In this document: piece after piece, positions 13,101 to 20,600 of the stretch
Layout of the letters: the number at the start of each line of letters is the position of its first letter
Numbering within the stretch: the stretch's first letter is position 1
From: Synanceia verrucosa
Taxonomy: Eukaryota > Chordata > Actinopteri > Perciformes > Synanceiidae
Length of the DNA: 64,000 bases
Assembly (NCBI GenBank): GCA_029721515.1
Contig: CM056552.1
Span: 28,534,392 to 28,598,391 of the forward strand
Direction of reading: 5' to 3'
Translations under genes and position numbers: made by a program
The notes under the pieces: model-generated
Told to the model about the DNA's origin: nothing
What the model saw: the letters and a program-made list of their open reading frames with translations, nothing else
The model's database searches: none

Positions 13101-14170
13101 AATGTCTTCTTTGGTTGTGGCAGCTCTTTGCTTCAGAAACTCAACAGAGATACTCTCAGCTGTGCCTTCAAATGCAGTTATGTGGAGACCAACGGCAAGG
13201 GGGTAAATGTCCTGGTCTGATTGGTCAAATGTTTATCATCTGAGTATATTTCCACCTGGACCCATGTTTTTGTGCCTAACAGGGACAACAGTCAGTCCAG
13301 TATCGAAGGAGGATGCTGCAGGGACAACCTGCAGTGCCCATGTCACTAAAAGTGAAATCTCAGGCTTAGATTGTTATTAGTGTCTGACAACATTATGAAA
13401 AACTCACTCGGTGATGATTTTTACACAACAAAGTCTGACAACACCTCATTTTCACTTCAGGGTTCAAATTTGATCTTTTATAATGCATTTTTTTCTGATT
13501 TTGTTTTCAGTTCTCTTCATTCTCCATGTGAAGCACTTTGAGCTGCATTATTTGTCACTTGGGTCATCATCCAGCTAAATATGCACTTTTACAAACATTA
13601 CAAACATACACACCTGACCTGCCATACAGTACTTAAGTGACTGTGCAAACACACAGCGGTTTAGTAATTGCTGGACACAAATCATTTTACGTGGTTTTCT
13701 TTGCACATGTTCTTCCAGATGGACGTGTACAAGCAGCCAGTGACGGACCCGTCCAAGGGGTCAAAGAGGGGTCGGTTATCACTGAGGAGAAACTCTGATG
13801 GCTTCTTAGAGACAATAGAGAGGGGAGCAGGCAAGCCTGAGGAGGTCAGTGCCAGTGTTTCATCATTAAATTAACACTAGCACTCTTTTGAACTGCAGTG
13901 TACTTTCTAAAGGATACAAATAGCTGAATTTAATATAAAAGTGGAGAATCACACCTGCTATACCTTCCATGTGATGTCAGGCTTTGTCTACAGCTTTACT
14001 GTCTACAGCAATTTGATGTCCCTCTGAAACATGTCAGGGCAATGGAAGGTTGTGTAATGCACACTTGGAGGACAGTTGCATATAAGTCAATATGTGGGAG
14101 TGGTGAATGACATACAATAACGGGAATGTAATCATTGTGTGTTATGTGCCTTAACCACCAAGCCACCTAC

Positions 14171-14216
<46 letters not shown>

Positions 14217-17200
14217 GGTGCGTGCGTGCGTGTGTGTGTGCGCGTGCCAACAGCTCACAGTACAAAGGAACTGTCAGTCAGGTTTTGTTTCTGCGGCTTA
14301 GAACGACAACTCATGGGAAACTGTCAGTGGGATGTACCCGATCCAGCAAATCAAAACGTGTGTAGCATAGGAAGAGAAGACCAGTTCTCTCCAGCTGATT
14401 AATCAGTTCATGTGTCTCTACCACTAACCAGTGTCACCTTCAGGAAGTAGCCTCTGATTGGTTACTGGCTTCTAAACCTAAATGCTGATGGTAGTTAAAC
14501 TAGCCATGATGCTAACTGAATCTTCAGATGTGCCACGGCTGACGAGAGTGACTGAAACACAGCAGCTCTGACAGCAGGGTACCTGCACTGAACCCTGCCA
14601 TGTTTTTCATCACTACATAGATAGATGATAGATGGTTACTTTATTAATCCCAGGGGAAATTCAAGTAACCAGTAGCATAGATATACAGGGGTTGGACAAT
14701 GAAACTGAAACACTGGCCAATTTAGTGTTTGAGGTTTCATGACTAAATGTGACCAAACTTCATTGATTGCACATTGCACCAGTAAGAGCAGAGTGTGAAG
14801 GTTCAATTAGCAGAGTAAAAGCACAGTTTTGCTTAAAATATTGCAATGCACACAACATTATGGGTGACATATCAGAGTTCAAAAGAGGACAAATTGTTGG
14901 TGCACGTCTTGCTGGCGCATCTCTGACCAAGGCAGCAAGTCTTTGTGATGTATCAAAAGTCACTGTATCCAGGGTAATGTCAGCATACCACCAAGAAGGA
15001 CGAACCACATCCAACAGGAGTAACTGTGGACACAAGAGGAAGCTGTCTAAAAGGGATGTATCCAAAAAAGATGAAACCACAGCTGCCCAACTCACTGCAG
15101 AATTAAATGTGCACCTCACCTCTCCTGTTTCCACCAAAACTGTCTGTCAAACGTTGGTTTCAATCGTGCCGGCAGCGAAAATCTTGGGCTGTGGACAATG
15201 TGAAACATGTAGTGTTCTCTGATGAGTCCATCGTTACTGTCTTTCCCACATTCTGGAGCATTATGGTGTGGAGAAGCCCCAAAGAAGCGTACCACCCAGA
15301 CTGTTGCATGCCTAGAGTGAAGCATGGTGGTGGATCAGTGATGGTTTGGGCTGCAACATCATGGCATTCCCTTGGCCCAGTACTTGTGCTAGATGGGCAC
15401 GTCGCTGCCAAGGACTACCGAACCATTCTGGAGGACCATGTGCACCCAATGGTTCAAACATCGTATCCTGAAGGCGGTGCCGTGTATCAGGATCAGGGTT
15501 CGTACGGTCATGGAAAACCTGGAAAGGTTATGGAATGTGATTTATGTCGTTTTCCAGGACTGAAATAGTCCTGGAAACACGAGCACCCTGGAAAAGTTGT
15601 GGAATTTATCAGCTTTCCTTTGTGATGACAGACAATGTAATTTAAAATTGGTTATTGTAAACAACTTAAAATAAGAAAATCGTGCGCGTTGATTTGATTA
15701 ACCAGCCAGTGCGGGGATTATTACTGATCCACTTTTTTCCCCTCTCCGGCCGCTGTTCATATCACGTGTGATATGCATTGCCTAGTGAGGTTCTGAGGTA
15801 GATGAGATGTAAACTTCCTCTTCAGATCAGATCGCGTGGCTGTTCTATGCCACAGGAGAAAGTACACAATGCCAGGAAAATGTATATTTAATAATGTCTG
15901 GCTTCATGCCGAAAAATACAAGTCGTGGTTGGAGAGGGTAGAGGACCCTGAGAGAGCCAAATGTGTCTGTGCAGTAAAATATTCGACATAGCTAACATGG
16001 GCGAAGCAGCTCTTAATAGCCATGCCAAAGGCGCTAAGCACCAAGCTGTAGTCGCTGCCCTCCAAGCAAACTCAATCGCCGTTTTTTTTTCAACCCCAGA
16101 CGACGACACCCACGCCGACATCTAGCAGCATTACTGCCACTTCGTCTTTGAGACAAGGAATGCTTTCAAGCGCCGTGACAAGAAATGATTCGATGACTGC
16201 GGCAATATTATGGGCGCTAAAGGTAGTCCAAGCTCACTACTCTTTCAAGTCGTGTGAGAATACAGCCCAGTTGTTCCAGGCCATTTTTCCCCATAGCCAG
16301 ATAGCCACAAGATTTACCTGCGGTGAAGGCATTTGGACTGGCTCCCTACTTTAAGGGTCTGACATTAAGCCGCATCTTGGAGCAAAGATACGTTAAGTTG
16401 TTCGACGAAAGTTTGAATCATTATTTGCAGTTTGAAATTGTGGCTCATGTAGACCTTGCAGTATTTACTGTACAAATAACTGAGTCACAATGAACGTCTG
16501 GCATGACTTCAATGTAAGGCAGAATACATACATTGACATTTTAGAGGTTATGCGTAGTCATGGAAACTTGTGGCCAACTTATGGAAAAGTCATGGAAATT
16601 TGTTGGTTAAAATGTGTACGAATGCTGCAGGATGATAATACACCAATACACACAGCAAGACTGGTGACAGAGTGGTTTGATGAACATGAAAGTGAAGTTG
16701 AACATCTCCCATGGCCTGCACAGTCACACATCTAAATATTATTGAGCCACTTTGGGGTGTTTTGGAGGAGCGAGTCATCAAACGTTTTCCTCCACCAGCA
16801 TCACATAGTGACCTGAACAATATTCTGCAAGAAGAATGGCTCAAAATCCCTCTGGCCACTGTGCAGGACTTGTATCTGTCATTCCCAAGATGAACTGATG
16901 CTGTCTTGGCTGCAAAAGGAGGCCCTACACCATACTAATGAATTGTTGTGGTCTAAAACCAGGCGTTTCAGTTTCATTGTCCAACCCCTGTAACTCTAAA
17001 CTACAAAATATATGTACTAAAAATAGTGCAGATAGACAAATAGTGTGCAGATCTGCAGTAGACCAAGATAAAGATAAGATAAAGTGCAGGTGACAAAGGA
17101 CTTCCTCAGTGTGTCAGTGGAGCAGGATGGAGACAGCAGCACTGAACACACTCCTCTGTCTGCTGATGGAGCTGCCGAGGGTGGAGGTCACGGTCCATGA

Positions 17201-18524
17201 TGGAGATCAGAGTCCTTCTCTCCTCCACTGATGTGATGGAGTCCAGCTCTGTTTCTTCACCAGTCCGTCCAGCAGAATGGAGTCCTTCTCAGGTCACCAC
17301 AGCAGAGAAGAGGACTCTGCTACAACAGACTGGTAGAACAATAGCAGGAGGTTCTGTCAGATGTTAGAAGAGCCCAGCCTCCTCAGGAAGTCTGCTCTGA
17401 GCCTTTTTGAACAGGATGTCAGTGCTGGATGGTCCAGCTGCAGTCCCAGGTATCTGTAGGTCCTCACTACCTCCACATCTCAATGAAGGTCTGCTGCAGA
17501 TGTGGTCTGGACCTCTGAAAATCCACCACCATCACCTTAGTCCCCTTGGTCTGCTGCAGAATGTTTGCCCTGCCCTGCACCAAACCACAAAATCCTCCAC
17601 CAAGCTCCTGTAATCCCCCTCCATTCTATTTAAAACACCACACACTTTCTCTAATAAAAATCAAATTCAAATTAAATGCAGGATATAATATGTGACTGGG
17701 CATATCTTGATTGTTACTACGCTTCAACCTGCTCAGACACAAAGGAGATGAGCTCCTCCTGAAACTACTAGAAGAGCGCTCTGACTCTTATTTCCCTGAC
17801 TTGGACATGTCAAAGTTTTCACTGTGGTTCTGTTTATCTTTCAAATGTTTAATATGCTGCAGCTCTTTCCTAATTCATTGTTTGAGTTATTGTTTATTAC
17901 ACATTAATTTGCAGTCTTGGAAATACAAGCTACACTGTAGATGTATTCTTACTTAGGAAAATAAAATTCTCACTATGTGCAGTAACCTCAACCTGCCCAA
18001 TAATAATGTACATTATATAACCTAAATGTTGTCTAAAATTAATGTTTATTTGCAACATAATATAGCAAACTATTACATGATGAAAAACAAATTAATTTAG
18101 CAAAAAATGTCTCTGTTTTGAATGTGTTGGGTCGTCTGAAATTTGTGATGTTAAAATGGTGTCATGAGCCAAAAAAAGGTTTGGAACCACTGAAATACAG
18201 TATCTGCAGGTTAGGAAACCCATTTTAAATTAAATGCAAAATACTTTTTTTTTTTTTTTGCAAATCTGTTTTTGAAATTGGACACAGCCCAAGTGTATTT
18301 AATAGTTTTGCCATTAAACATCATCCTCTTGTTCTTCATGCTCTATCTGTTGGGCTCTCCAGGATCTGCTGGTGACAGTGTTTGAGAACGGCAGCTTGAT
18401 GCAGGACTACTCCCTGGAGGAGATCAGGAAGAACGCTCGTCTGAGGGATGACGAGGTGAATCCCACCCCGCACAACAATGAACAGGAGCTGCTGCACAAT
18501 CACATCATCAATGGGATTCATTAG
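439..18524 (+). CDS. nampt: Nicotinamide phosphoribosyltransferase paralogue, exons 2-11 (5' partial, spliced)
   Basis: NAMPT makes nicotinamide mononucleotide from nicotinamide and PRPP, the rate-limiting step of vertebrate NAD salvage; the family works as a cytosolic/nuclear homodimer and can also be secreted. Coding joins 439-574, 746-849, 941-1069, 7641-7799, 9901-10031, 10295-10520, 11477-11596, 13062-13202, 13719-13844 and 18363-18524: 1434 nt, 477 codons plus stop, no frame break, all introns GT-AG. Human NAMPT has 11 exons and 491 residues; the roughly 19 residues of exon 1 are missing here, so it lies upstream. Conserved (human numbering): H191, F193 and R196 in exon 5, D219 and catalytic H247 in exon 6, R311/D313 in exon 7, G353/D354 in exon 8, R392 in exon 9. 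Differences: a shortened loop in exon 2, YYGCPMAGFS where human has a longer YYGTKDPVPGYS, GCGSS where human has GSGGG, three residues fewer at the exon 10/11 junction, and a longer C-terminal tail. Family assignment is certain; which fish paralogue it is remains open. Confidence 0.93.
746..849 (+). CDS. nampt: nampt-like exon 3
   Basis: Acceptor tacag, donor gag|gtagac. Starts in phase 1 to complete a Gly codon and encodes PVVTEEKIQEAKLFY and the following helix, matching the VVTKEKIQEAK region of vertebrate NAMPT. Intron 3 after it is only 91 bp. Confidence 0.92.
941..1069 (+). CDS. nampt: nampt-like exon 4
   Basis: 43 codons, phase 0 to 0. Encodes KHDGRLPIRIKAVPEG, GNVLFTVENTDP and WLTNYIE, nearly identical to vertebrate NAMPT. 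Acceptor gtgtcag, donor gag|gtaaac. The Gypsy element sits in the intron that follows. Confidence 0.94.
1070..2039. other. nampt-like intron 4, left of the Gypsy insertion
   Basis: Non-coding. Around 1555-1700 there is repeat-like sequence (a C/A homopolymer run at 1602-1625, then aacagg and gaaagaaatggaagaaacctc) of a kind common in teleost dispersed repeats. Nothing else recognised. Confidence 0.5.
2045..2546 (+). repeat. 5' LTR of the Gypsy element
   Basis: 502 bp, TG...CA. Contains catataag (TATA-like, about 2209-2216) and attaaa (about 2469) as candidate promoter and poly(A) signals. It is longer than the 3' LTR because of a GATCCGAGTG insertion near its start and extra copies of a CCAGCT-rich unit near 2410-2445. 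Confidence 0.93.
2565..4115 (+). CDS. Gypsy Gag and aspartic protease ORF
   Basis: The open frame runs from an ATG at 2541, which lies inside the last six bases of the 5' LTR, but MDPADF at 2565 is the likelier start. A Gag domain is followed by a retroviral-type zinc knuckle C-X2-C-X4-H-X4-C (CLYCGKKGHIISHC, about 3500-3541) and by a protease active site LALVDSGAEGN with Asp at 3690-3692. The frame ends in TAA at 4113-4115; the reverse transcriptase continues in another frame, so a 1-nt indel around 4095-4110 probably broke a gag-pol reading frame. It belongs to the retrotransposon, not the host. Confidence 0.88.
   Translation: MDPADFGVEARPVQRVVSHQGVIIGQHEHSIRALSEHSQFLAQQISALTAQVLALLTMHSPPPTASAQPAASAPPTLATPSLQDSRSTDPDPYSGQPSLCRGFLFQCTSVFQLRPTSFASDTSKILYICGLLRGRALAWAEARFSQHTFNDISYGDFVEEFKGVFDYPDYRSDASMRLMTLSQGLRSLSDYTIDFWTLAAEVDCTDDALKTAFKKGLNSQIKDELVSRDEPAYLKTLIYLSNRIDDRLRSHRRERAAMPTASLPKPSPVSPIHSPIQEPSPCFPQTPPEEPMQLNWGHLSPEERSRCQQAGECLYCGKKGHIISHCPFRPKRQGPSVALGVLVGQAKSPSSCKNRFQIPATLICPTLSLPLLALVDSGAEGNFLDQQVVVQTGIRLLPLEKPQTALAVDGRLLARVTHQTEPLTLVLSGNHRESIQFYIITAPSSPLIFGHPWLVKHNPDIDWARGRISGWSSFCHATCLQSALSPARVDPLAPEPPAKPPDLSKGPEIYHDLGGL
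4116..4950 (+). pseudogene. Gypsy reverse transcriptase segment
   Basis: Encodes the RT core: IIRPSSSPVGA, LRPCIDFRGLN, FTKLDFRNAYH and the catalytic YLDDILIFS (about 4643-4670). Readable from about 4116, with a frame break at about 4870-4890 separating it from RNase H. Not a functional ORF as it stands. Confidence 0.9.
4887..5705 (+). pseudogene. Gypsy RNase H and start of integrase
   Basis: Readable in a different frame from RT. GFANFYRRFIRDFS is followed by RNase H (FIVEVDASEMGV, HELLAVKMALEEW, VWTDHKNL) and the His half of the integrase HHCC zinc domain (HASKFSCHPG). The frame closes at 5703-5705. Confidence 0.88.
5690..6626 (+). pseudogene. Gypsy integrase segment, split over three frames
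   Basis: Contains the CC half of the zinc domain (ACPICARGK, about 5727-5753) and the DDE core: Asp in ISVDFVTG (about 5825-5835), Asp in IVSDRG (about 6001-6016) and Glu in NGQTERANQDLE (about 6103-6135). Breaks at about 6035-6060 and about 6360 separate the parts. Confidence 0.88.
6655..6840 (+). pseudogene. Gypsy chromodomain
   Basis: Reading past the integrase gives YTVRRLLDVHRRGRGFQYLV and DWEGYGPEERAWIP, a canonical chromodomain, with a break at about 6790 before the tail. Chromodomains in chromoviruses are thought to steer integration by binding modified histones. Confidence 0.85.
6876..7342 (+). repeat. 3' LTR of the Gypsy element
   Basis: 467 bp, near-identical to 2045-2546 apart from short indels and a few substitutions. 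Preceded by the polypurine tract and followed by target duplication TTGGT. Confidence 0.94.
7641..7799 (+). CDS. nampt: nampt-like exon 5
   Basis: 53 codons, phase 0 to 0. Encodes MLVQMWYPITVATISRE and KLHDFGYRGVSSQE, which holds H191, F193 and R196 (human numbering) of the nicotinamide/phosphate site. Acceptor ggcag, donor gag|gtcagg. Confidence 0.95.
7877..8607. mobile_element. Non-autonomous hAT-type element (731 bp)
   Basis: Ends are inverted repeats TAGGGCTGGGTA (7877-7888) and TACCCAGCCCTA (8596-8607). They are flanked by 8-bp duplications CCAGGGAC (7869-7876) and CTAGGGAC (8608-8615), one mismatch apart. An 8-bp duplication with this type of end is typical of hAT. No transposase inside. 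It lies in nampt-like intron 5. Confidence 0.85.
8616..9279. other. nampt-like intron 5, no recognised feature
   Basis: AT-rich intronic sequence. No exon-like ORF or clear repeat end seen. Confidence 0.4.
9285..9450 (-). repeat. Dispersed repeat fragment, related to 25230-25610
   Basis: Reverse-complement similarity to the segment at 25230-25440 (shared stretches around gacgt..gcatagc, cacgcct and gcaacttggccagact). Probably a non-autonomous DNA element; its termini were not resolved. Confidence 0.5.
9657..9808 (+). mobile_element. SINE-like fragment with target duplication
   Basis: Contains a box-B-like ggtttgatcc near its start and an A/T-rich tail (aaataaatcttagtattatt). Flanked by a 15-bp near-perfect duplication, gcattttctgcttgt at 9642-9656 and gcgttttctgcttat at 9809-9823, as left by target-primed retrotransposition. 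Confidence 0.6.
9901..10031 (+). CDS. nampt: nampt-like exon 6
   Basis: Starts in phase 0 and ends two bases into a Ser codon. Encodes GGAAHLVNF, then TDTVAG with D219 (nicotinamide specificity), and ends PAAEH with the catalytic His (H247) at 10027-10029, just before the donor. Human FKGTD reads FCSTD, and the following YYG loop is two residues shorter. Confidence 0.93.
10036..10165. repeat. Compound microsatellite next to exon 6
   Basis: (CA)n at about 10036-10049, (TATG)n/(TG)n at about 10089-10120 and (TA)n at about 10126-10161. The first tract starts four bases after the exon 6 donor. Confidence 0.9.
10295..10520 (+). CDS. nampt: nampt-like exon 7
   Basis: Completes the Ser codon from exon 6, then encodes the ISWGRSREKEAFERL region, PVSVVSDSYDIFNAC and the PRPP-site motif IRPDSGDPAETLIE (R311 and D313 in human numbering). 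Acceptor tgtag, donor gag|gtaaag. Confidence 0.94.
10521..11129. other. nampt-like intron 7, left part with hAT-type half element
   Basis: About 10955-11060 carries gggctggttatcaccagg, cgattcaatac and acgataacgataat, a sequence type seen at one end of common fish hAT-like miniature elements. The other end is not evident, so it is a truncated copy. The rest is featureless. Confidence 0.4.
11130..11362. repeat. Nested foldback (palindromic) repeat
   Basis: A block beginning gccgtctctttgagtttatg occurs as a direct copy at 11130 and 11241 and as an inverted copy ending 11362. Inside, aggttatgttcaagataaaa is also present in both orientations (11186-11232 and 11290-11310). The whole segment can fold into alternative hairpins. 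Arms are nearly identical. Confidence 0.85.
11477..11596 (+). CDS. nampt: nampt-like exon 8
   Basis: 40 codons, phase 0. Encodes VIKILEECFGCSLNSVGYK and LPSYLRIIQGDGIDLSSVEE; the QGDG holds G353 and D354. Acceptor tgcag, donor gag|gtgaga. Confidence 0.94.
11597..13061. other. nampt-like intron 8
   Basis: No exon-like sequence. About 12530-12640 (tttattctacatggcaat, caacgctttgcaaccatc, aggtcttcatcagggtcac) resembles a common fish repeat terminus, but no partner end was found. Confidence 0.4.
13062..13202 (+). CDS. nampt: nampt-like exon 9
   Basis: 47 codons, phase 0. Encodes WSAENVFFGCGSSLLQKLNR and SCAFKCSYVETNGKG. R392 is kept, but the glycine-rich phosphate loop GSGGG of vertebrate NAMPT reads GCGSS (codons 13113-13127), so human G384 and G385 are both Ser here. 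Confidence 0.93.
13719..13844 (+). CDS. nampt: nampt-like exon 10
   Basis: 42 codons, phase 0. Encodes MDVYKQPVTDPSKGSKRGRL, similar to human [20 protein letters not shown]. Ends GKPEE at donor gag|gtcagt, three residues short of the vertebrate exon end (EEYGQ). Confidence 0.92.
14173..14242. repeat. (GT)n and (GGGT/GCGT)n microsatellite
   Basis: About 17 GT units followed by variant gggt and gcgt units, in nampt-like intron 10. Confidence 0.9.
15494..16627 (+). mobile_element. DNA transposon with 6-bp target duplication, nested in the Tc1-like element
   Basis: Ends cagggttcgtac (15494-15505) and gtgtacgaatgctg (16614-16627), imperfect inverses. Flanked by CAGGAT at 15488-15493 and 16628-16633. 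Removing the element plus one CAGGAT restores an uninterrupted transposase reading at that point. Sub-terminal tggaaaacctgg and tggaaaagtcatgg type repeats occur at both ends. The 6-bp duplication argues against hAT (8 bp) and Tc1 (TA); the superfamily is not resolved. Confidence 0.8.
15869..16350 (+). pseudogene. BED-like zinc-finger fragment of the nested transposon
   Basis: Starts MPGKCIFNNVWLHAEKY, then KCVCAV and, after a break near 15985, NMGEAALNSHAKGAKHQ: a degenerate C2-H2 (BED/TTF-like) DNA-binding head of the kind found at the N-terminus of fish cut-and-paste transposase-like proteins. Further stop codons follow. No catalytic domain is left. Confidence 0.55.
18363..18524 (+). CDS. 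nampt: nampt-like exon 11 (terminal) with stop
   Basis: Begins DLLVTVFENGS and contains YSLEEIRKNA, matching human DLLHTVFKNG and YSFDEIRKNA, then a longer hydrophilic tail (RLRDDEVNPTPHNNEQELL...) than human QLNIELEAAHH. Stop TAG at 18522-18524. Acceptor ctctccag. Confidence 0.92.
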   Translation, partial: DLLVTVFENGSLMQDYSLEEIRKNARLRDDEVNPTPHNNEQELLHNHIINGIH

Positions 18525-18970
18525 ACCGAGTGCAAATCTTTGCACGATGCATATCATCCTTTTTTAGTTTTTAACATGGTGCCAAGTATAAACTGAACAT
18601 GTTGAGAGGAGTGAACTGTTTCTCGCAACACGCCAACATTTACTGCAAGAAAAAATGGGTACAGTATTATTGATTATAGTAATCATCAGGTATGGGTATG
18701 GTACATTTATGAGTGTTTGTAGAAACGACAACTTGATGCACAGTATTTAAGAGCAACACAACGAAACTGCATTGTCAAGTTTGTTCGAGGAAAAGTTATT
18801 TTCTCTCACATTAGGTTTGCTTTTGACGCACCAGACAAACGTTTCTGAGCGTTGTACCGAGCAGGGAGGAGTTGAGGGTAGATGGCTGGGTCAACACAGG
18901 TGTGAAACAGAAAGTCAGTGTTGATTTTAATTTATGGAACAAACTATAATAATTAAAAATAATTATTTTT
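18525..18970 (+). other. Probable nampt-like 3' UTR and flank
   Basis: No coding potential seen. There is no AATAAA; an ATTAAA at 18952-18957 is the only candidate poly(A) signal, about 430 nt after the stop. Its use is inference. Confidence 0.35.
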
Positions 18971-19936
18971 AAAGATCACATATTATACACTTTTTCTGCA
19001 ATTTTATACAGGTCTCAGATGTCCAACAATATTGTATTCAAAGTGTATTACCCCAAACTCAGCCCTGGTCAGCCTGAATTGCAGCCAGTTAAAAATCACT
19101 GTATTGATCTCTGCTGAGAACAGACTGTTTCTGTGTCTGTACCTTTAAATGTTCCTGAGCTGTGTCTGACCACGCCCCCTCTCTGGAGACAGGAAGTGGC
19201 TCTCTCTCCTCCTTGCAGCTACCTACGTTACTCTGCTGTGCACAGACAGTACCGTCAATAGTAGTCAGAGTCACTCAAAGAACAAATAAGTGTATAACGC
19301 CAGCTTCAAATGAGCCTTGTGCTCACAGAGCTTATGTTGAATGTCTCCTGATATTAATTACTCAAGAACACAGACATTAGCTCTGCAGCAATCGCAGCTC
19401 CGTTAGCTGCAGTGCTCCGCTTGTAAACATGTCCTTGTAGTGTTAGCACTGTAGCTAATGGAGCTAGCTAAGACCACAAGTATACCACTGGGAAGAGGTG
19501 GACTGTATAGAATACATTATTCTATGATAGAACTCGTTTGCTGCAGTGCTAACCGAGCCGCGGAGCCCTGTTAGGTGCAGTGCTGCTAACGGTGCTGCTT
19601 TGTAAACATGGGCCCTTACAAATTATGATTCGTTACACAGATTAAGTTGAAGCATGAAACGGGACAAACTGTCCTGGCCACAGCTACAAATGTGTAAGCT
19701 GCAAGTTATTCCATTTTGTGTTGCTTTGTTAGCACTGCAGTGACCGGAGCGACCAGTACCTCCGGAGTGTGCTAGCGTTGCAGCGACATGTTTACAGGCC
19801 ATCATGCTGAGTAGAGCTACACAGTAAGGTGAAGGAACTTTTTTTTCACTCCTGGGGCCTCATTCACAGGCTATGGGGACACATACTACTGTTATACTAC
19901 CTTTATAAAGTGAATTTTAGATACTAGGTGACCTTT
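18971..19936. mobile_element. Non-autonomous DNA element with inverted ends
   Basis: Left end aaagatcacatattatac (18971) and right end gatactaggtgaccttt (ending 19936) are imperfect inverse complements. The interior is non-coding. No clear target duplication, so the superfamily is open. Confidence 0.5.
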
Positions 19937-20597
19937 AAGTCAAACCATGATGGTTTTACTGAACCTAACTCAGGAGTTTTGTTGTAATGTGCAACGTTAA
20001 CCATGTGATTCAAGCTTGGACTGTAATACAGAAAAAAAATTGTTTCCCTCGAAACATAATTGAGAACACAGTTTGGTGGTATGGGATCAAAATTATGATG
20101 GAGACAGAGTTGCAGTGTCTGCCTCATAAAAGCAGAACAGTATATTGCTGCAGCCACACCTTCTGCTCTTCAGTTAAGTTTGTGTTAAGAATCACAAGCT
20201 ATACATAGTTTATAGTAAAGACTTCACTGCGCTGATCTGTAGAGCAAACAACCCTGGGTACACAGGCTGCACAGATTCCTGGAGCAGTACTACCCATCTA
20301 AGCTCTGAAGAGACTCACTGCAGCCATACACACTGATACTGTATGATAATCATAAATGATCTGACTCTGGTAAGATGATAAAATATGCACCCCACAAACG
20401 CCTCTGACTTCCCTCCCATCTCTCTTTAGTTCTCCCAGAATTTCGACTCCTCTGATTCCTTCACAAAGAAATCACATGTTTATTCTATGTATTAATTAAA
20501 TGCAGTTGTAATAAGCAGACACTCACTCACACACACACACAAGCAAAGAGAGGGAGAGAGAGCTCTATAGTAAGCAGCAGAGGAGCACACTTCATAC
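19937..20597. other. Intergenic, no recognised feature
   Basis: AT-rich, no supported ORF. A short (CA)n at 20530-20541. Confidence 0.4.
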
Positions 20598-20600
20598 TTA

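Larger units (their letters stand above)
14872..16893 (+). pseudogene. Tc1-like transposase, frameshifted and interrupted
   Basis: An N-terminal helix-turn-helix region (EFKRGQIVGARLAGASLTKA, CDVSKVTVSRVMSAYH) breaks near 15150, where about 30 residues are missing or shifted. The catalytic domain follows: HVVFSDES with the first Asp, VKHGGGSVMVWAA, then QD, where a foreign element interrupts at 15493. After it, QDDNTPIHTARLVTEWFDEH and NIIEPLWGVLEERV with the catalytic Glu resume; an indel near 16730 removes the SPDLN motif. Inactive. Confidence 0.88.
14686..16990 (+). mobile_element. Tc1-like element (about 30-bp inverted ends) carrying a nested insertion
   Basis: Ends cagggg...ttggacaatgaaactgaaac and its inverted complement (16964-16990), flanked by TA on both sides (14684-14685 and 16991-16992). 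Subtracting the nested 1134-bp insertion and one 6-bp target copy leaves about 1165 bp, the normal size of a short-ended Tc1-like element. Confidence 0.92.
14614..17640 (-). mobile_element. LINE 3'-end fragment, split by a Tc1-like insertion
   Basis: 14614-14685 (tttattaatcccagggg type terminus) and 16991-17640 are two halves of one fish LINE 3' region on the minus strand. Reverse-strand reading of 17100-17400 gives a degenerate LINE C-terminal protein with several stops. The halves join at the TA target of the Tc1-like element. Termini are approximate. Confidence 0.65.
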
